Source of the DNA: Symmetrospora coprosmae
Taxonomy: Eukaryota > Basidiomycota > Cystobasidiomycetes > Symmetrosporaceae
Reading direction: 5' to 3'
Assembly (NCBI GenBank): GCA_008802785.1
Contig: VUYT01000056.1
Location: forward strand, 1 to 61,390
DNA length: 61,390 bases
Below the pieces are notes generated by a model, which was given only the letters and a program-made list of their open reading frames with translations, was not told the origin of the DNA and made no database searches. The position numbers and the translations under genes were made by a program. Below are positions 57,338-61,390 of this stretch, in pieces (the first letter of the stretch is position 1; every line of letters begins with the position of its first letter).

Positions 57338-60300
57338 TCACCCGTAGATGCGCACCCCTCCATCGGCACCTGCGCTAGCGACAAACGGCAGCGTCGGGTG
57401 ATACGCGACCTGGAGGACGCCTTCGTTGCCTTTGCTGCGGTGGGACGTACTGATCTCCTGGATGCACGCACGCGTCTGGAGCAGGTCCCAGAACCGGACC
57501 GTGCAGTCGTGCGACGCAGACGCGATCGTCAGGCCCGACGGGTCCACGTCGAGCGACGTCACACCGTCGCTGTGCCCCAGAATGCTGTGAGTGCACGCCC
57601 CGCTCTTGAGGTCAAACAGCCGGATGTAGTTGTTCTCGTGCGCCGTGATGAGCATGGGAAGCGTCGGGTGCGATACGATCCGGTTGATCTGCGTTGCGGG
57701 CGTGCCGTCTGCACACATCCAAGACCCCGAGCAATCGCACCTTGTGAAGTCAGCCTGCTGGGTCAATAGGACAAGGCAAGCTGAGGGATCGGCACGCACC
57801 GTAGCCCTCGCTGCTTTGCAGCGTCATGACGAGCTTGCCAGTCTCCGTGTCAAAGATGCGGACAATGGCATCCGTGTATGCGACCGCAAGCTTGGTCATG
57901 TCGGTTTGGCAGAGGGCCAGGCTCGTGGGTATTGCGCGGCCTTTGCCTTTTCCAGAACCGGAGTTCGCCTCGTCGCTCATCTGTCCGTCCGTTCCCTGAG
58001 CAGTCCAGGAGAGCTTGAGGCTGCTCTGGCTGTTACCGGGCGACACGTCCCAGATCTTGACCGTCCCATCCGCCGATGCGCTCGCTAGCACTTCGGTATC
58101 CGGCGAGCTGCCGCCCAGCAGGCAGACATCCCACACGCCGTCCGTGTGCCCCTCGAGCCGGCCGAGGTTGAACGACGCGTCGAACGGCGCATACGTGTCG
58201 CGATTATCCCCGCGAGACGGCAAGGACCAGATCTGCACTGTGCTGTCGAGCGACGCAGAGTAGATGCGCTCGTTGGCCCCCGAGATGCACAGCGATGTGA
58301 TGGGCGCAGTGTGCCCGCGATACGTCAGGGACGGCTCGGAGTCGGGCAGATGCTGGGCTCTCGCACTGGAGGAAGTGCAGCCCGGGATCGTCTCATCAGC
58401 CAGGACGTCTCCTCGGCCTGAAGAAGGGAACAGGTCCTCACTTGGCAGCCACGCTCTGCAGATTCAGCCGCCACAGCTTCACGGTGCAATCATCGCCGCC
58501 CGTGACTAGCGACATGTCAGTTGGGCGCTCCGTCTTGTCGAAAGCTAGGCAGCGCGCGGCGTCAAGATGGCTACGCGCACCAGTTGGCAAAAAGAGGCAT
58601 ACGTATCAGCTTGCGATCGCTCGAACCGGCATGGCGTGTCCATACGCACGCTCGCAACGTCCTGCGCGGCTTCCAGCTCTTGTGCTCGTCCGTGACAACA
58701 GGCTGGGCCTGCGCATTGTTGCCAGCCAGGACGGCTGTGTCGCTCCTGTGACGCGGCGCCTGTGCCGCAGACGTTGCCGCAGCCGCAGCCGGGGCCGCCT
58801 CTCTGCCCTGCGCCTTGTCCTGCAGCTCTTTGAGCGTGACTGTTGTGCCCGCGGCCGCACCATCGCCCTCGCGCTGCAGCTGCGCTCCGCCAGCAGCACC
58901 GGTGTTGGCATACGCCGGCTCGAGGCTCTGCCCGGCCTTCTTCAGGGCCTTTTTCCATTCCTCGCTGTTCTCTGGCCGGAATATGGCAGTCAGCCGACTC
59001 GCTGCATCGGCGCTGTCGTCCACACCTCCAGGCGGACCACTGGCGCTCGGACTGCTTGCTAGCGAGTTCGTCGGAGGCCCAGCGGGCACCGGAGAGGGAG
59101 CGTCGGGCTGCAGCTGCGCCTGAGGGTGCGGAGCGCGGAAAACGTCCTCCGATAGCGACAGGGCCGCTGCGCTCGGTCCGGACTTTGCTCGAATGGACGC
59201 GGCAATCGCCGTTGGTATCGGGGCCGCGCTACCGCCTGTTACTGCTGAGGCAACGCCGCCTGCACCCGTGCCGGCGGCTTGGCCGGGTCCTGCCGGCGAT
59301 TGCTGCTGGACGTCTGCGGACGCATTGGCCGTATGCAGCGCTTCGACCACGCTCTTACCCTCCGGACCGCCCGTAGCTTTCGCATCAAGAGGCACGACGA
59401 TGTTCGCTGCGTCGGTGCTCCCGCTCCCAGCAGCAGCAGCAGCAGCAGCTGCTGCTGCCGCCGCCGCCTTTGCCTTCTCCTTCTCGAGCTGCAGCTGCTG
59501 CTGCTCCTGCGCAATGAGCGTCGATGGTGGGACCGCTGCGCCCGGGCCGGGCGCGACCTCCTTTAGCTCCTTGCGGGGGCGGCCGAGGCCAGCGGCCGTC
59601 CTGTCCGGGAGCGGATTGAGGGCGGTCGCGCTCGTGAGGTACGTAATCTCCTGCAGGCACTGCTTGAGGTACTCGCGGGAGCGGGCCCGCGAGCGCGGAT
59701 CGCGGCCTACGCCGGCAGAGGCGTTGAAGGTCGAGCCGAACCCTGCGGCGCCGAGCGCAGAGCCAGAGCCGCCAGCGCCAACCAATCCGCTGGGTGCACC
59801 AGCGCTCACCTGGATGGCCGCTGCACTGGGCGGGAGTGACGTGATGCTGCCTGCCATTCCGTTTGGCATGGAGACGAGGGAGGAGTTGGAGTTGGCGCGG
59901 TGGATGGCAGATCCGCCTGTCGCAGGCGGCTGCAGGTTGCTGGTGTCTGGATGGAGCAGAAGCAGAAGGAGATGCGGGAGCAACAGGGCCGTCAGTCGAC
60001 AGTCGAGGGTCTGGAAGCGCCTGCACCTCCCGGGCACGCAGCAGCAAATCACACACTGTTGGCCGCATCCTCTGCACCGTGAGGCGCCGGACTAGATCTG
60101 CCACTGCTGCCTCCCTGAGCGTTGATGGCCTTCCGCTTGCCCTCGGGAATGGCAGACGCGGTTCCGGCGCCTGTTGCCTTCTTCTGAGGCAGCTCCTTGG
60201 CATCTCTGCCGTCTTTCTCCTTGTCCTTGTCAGCGAGCTTTTCCTGATCCTTGCCGGTTTGTGCAGACGTGGCATCGTCCTTGTCCTTGTCCTTGTCCTT

Positions 60301-61078
60301 GCCCTTGTCCTGCTCCTTGTCCGCCTTTGCGCCAGTACTCGCGCCCGCGCCTGCACGCGCCAGAGCAGCGGCCGTCGCCTCCTTCTCCTTTTCCTTGAGG
60401 GCAACGGCGTGCTGCGCTGCCTGAGTCTGCGCATTCGTCAAGTACTTGTTGCGCTCCTGGCGCAGGGCGTACTCGAGCATCTTTACGCGGCGCATGAGGT
60501 CCGTCTTTAGGTTCTCGGTCCCCCTTCGCTCGCCCTCGAGCAGCGCGATGCGGGCCTGTCAGTTCACCGATGCACGAACGCAGAGAGAGGAAGGGGGACG
60601 TGCAGGGATGGATCCAGAGGATAATGGACGCGTGTGAGTGAGCATCAGCAACTCTGTGCGAGCATGAATGCGAAGCAGGCGCCCGGCCTGGCCTGCACAG
60701 CGGGGACTGACTGACCCGCATCTCGCCTCGCTCAATCTCCCATTCGTTCCGTTCGCGCTCGTAGCGCCTCCATTCGGTCTGGAGGTAGTGCAGGACGCTG
60801 CTGAGGTTCATTGGGGGTGGCAGTGTGCCTGCTCCTGCTGGTGCTGCTGGGTTCTGCTGTCCCTGTCCCTGTCCGGCGTGCTGCTGCTGCTGCTGCTGCC
60901 CCTGCTGGCCTTGGGCGAGATAGCCCTGCCCTTGCCCCTGCTGCTGGTTGTGCTGCTGCATCTGGACGCTGTCGGACTGCTGATACTGCTGCTGGTATCC
61001 TCCTTGTTGGTGCTGCTGCTGCTGCTGTTGATGCTGCATCGACATGGACAGCGAGGCCGGAGGTGTCCACGGCAGCAT
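57338..61078 (-). CDS. Striatin (STRIPAK scaffold)
   Basis: Six exons: 61078-60716, 60555-60053, 59939-58650, 58570-58442, 58365-57800 and 57708-57338. Phase closes and gives 1073 aa. Striatin is the PP2A B''' subunit that scaffolds the STRIPAK complex, which controls hyphal fusion, septation and sexual development in fungi. The N-terminus is poly-Gln-rich. The conserved striatin helix follows (LSSVLHYLQTEWRRYERERN, ARIALLEGERRGTENLK, DLMRRVKMLEYALRQERNKY). Then comes a long Ala/Ser/Lys/Asp-rich linker with a DKDKDK run. The C-terminal WD40 propeller has VTGGDDCTVKLWRL, YRGHTAPITSLCIS, DGTVKIWDV, DGTPATQINRIVSHPTLPML, GHSDGVTSLDVDPSGL and a final blade ending GGVRIYG. The donor of exon 2 was chosen among three overlapping GT sites by phase. 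Confidence 0.93.
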
Positions 61079-61390
61079 CCCACCCACACAGGCGATGCCG
61101 CAGCCAATGTCAATGCTATTGGATGAAAGGAGGAGCGCGGACGAGGATGCAGCCTCCCTATCCCTATCCCAATGGCGCCCGTTGCGAGATGGTCGAATGC
61201 GTGTGAGCGAGACCGACTATGCTGGGCTCAGCTGGCGTACGGCTTGTACAACGCGCGGGAGCGGTTTTGGTAGAAATAATTATCGCTCTTCTAGCCAGGT
61301 TAAGACCGAAACTACCGGGCGATCCAGGCCCTTCCCTGTTAGGGACTACCACTGCTCCGCGCTTCTCAAAATCATACTGAGCAGCATTGG
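61079..61390. other. Upstream region of striatin
   Basis: Promoter side of the striatin gene, to the end of the window. AT-richer segments occur near 61270-61290. No gene or RNA element recognised. Confidence 0.4.

Noticed and set aside
59385-60434. A 349-codon Arg-rich frame overlapping striatin
   Set aside because: Shadow of the striatin linker; composition follows the repeat-rich coding strand.
1-61390. Mobile elements, tRNA genes and CRISPR-like arrays
   Set aside because: No reverse transcriptase, transposase, long terminal repeats, T-loop signature or regular spacer array was found by reading both strands. The BED-like fingers alone are not enough to call a hAT-type element.

Overview
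This window is nuclear DNA of a basidiomycete fungus. The coding sequence is GC-rich and cut by many short GT-AG introns of roughly 40-130 nt, with donors such as GTGAGT or GTGCGT and CTGAC-like branch sites. The products are fungal: striatin, Scd6/LSM14, MET8-type siroheme synthase, von Willebrand A protein, GH5 exo-glucanase and mitochondrial ATP synthase subunit d. Ustilaginomycotina or another intron-rich, GC-rich lineage is plausible, but I cannot place it below phylum. No tRNA, rRNA, CRISPR array, reverse transcriptase or transposase was recognised.

Layout. 0.6-1.8 kb: ATP7 (+). 2.6-4.8 kb: a seven-span DUF4203-type membrane protein ending in a CBM21-like carbohydrate-binding domain (+). 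5.1-10.1 kb: glucosidase II (-), in which the alpha (GH31) and beta (PRKCSH/MRH) subunits form one continuous reading frame. 11.0-13.6 kb: two related zinc-knuckle units (+), each with a 12-nt exon. 13.8-17.2 kb: a short-chain dehydrogenase (-) and DNA polymerase delta subunit 2 (+), divergent. 17.5-21.1 kb: a vWA protein (-), a tiny SMP-family protein (-) and riboflavin kinase (+). 21.4-23.2 kb: two paralogous small secreted double-psi-barrel-like proteins (-), the second frame-disrupted. 24.1-28.0 kb: MEMO1 homologue (+) and amino-acid permease (-). 29.0-29.7 kb: an ABM-fold monooxygenase-like protein with a 5-nt exon (-). 31.4-34.0 kb: a GPI-anchored GH26-like hydrolase with 16 exons (+). 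34.9-39.2 kb: a type II membrane GH5 exo-beta-glucanase (+). 40.1-42.4 kb: a type II glycosyltransferase-like protein (+). 42.8-45.9 kb: an unrecognised coiled-coil protein (+). 46.1-47.7 kb: 3-hydroxyacyl-CoA dehydrogenase (-). 48.2-50.7 kb: Scd6/LSM14 (-). 51.0-51.6 kb: mitoribosomal mL49 (-). 51.9-55.1 kb: a second DUF4203 protein (-). 55.6-56.6 kb: MET8 (-). 57.3-61.1 kb: striatin (-).

Most genes are unrelated housekeeping functions. A loose theme is the secretory pathway and cell surface: ER glycan trimming, membrane-bound or GPI-anchored glycanases, a glycosyltransferase-like protein, small secreted proteins and a carbohydrate-binding membrane protein. The most notable features are the glucosidase II alpha-beta fusion, the DUF4203-CBM21 architecture, and the repeated use of very small exons (5, 8, 12, 12, 12, 13 and 16 nt). 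Exon models were built by hand from splice signals, reading-frame phase and family conservation. Where phase did not close, the entry says so.
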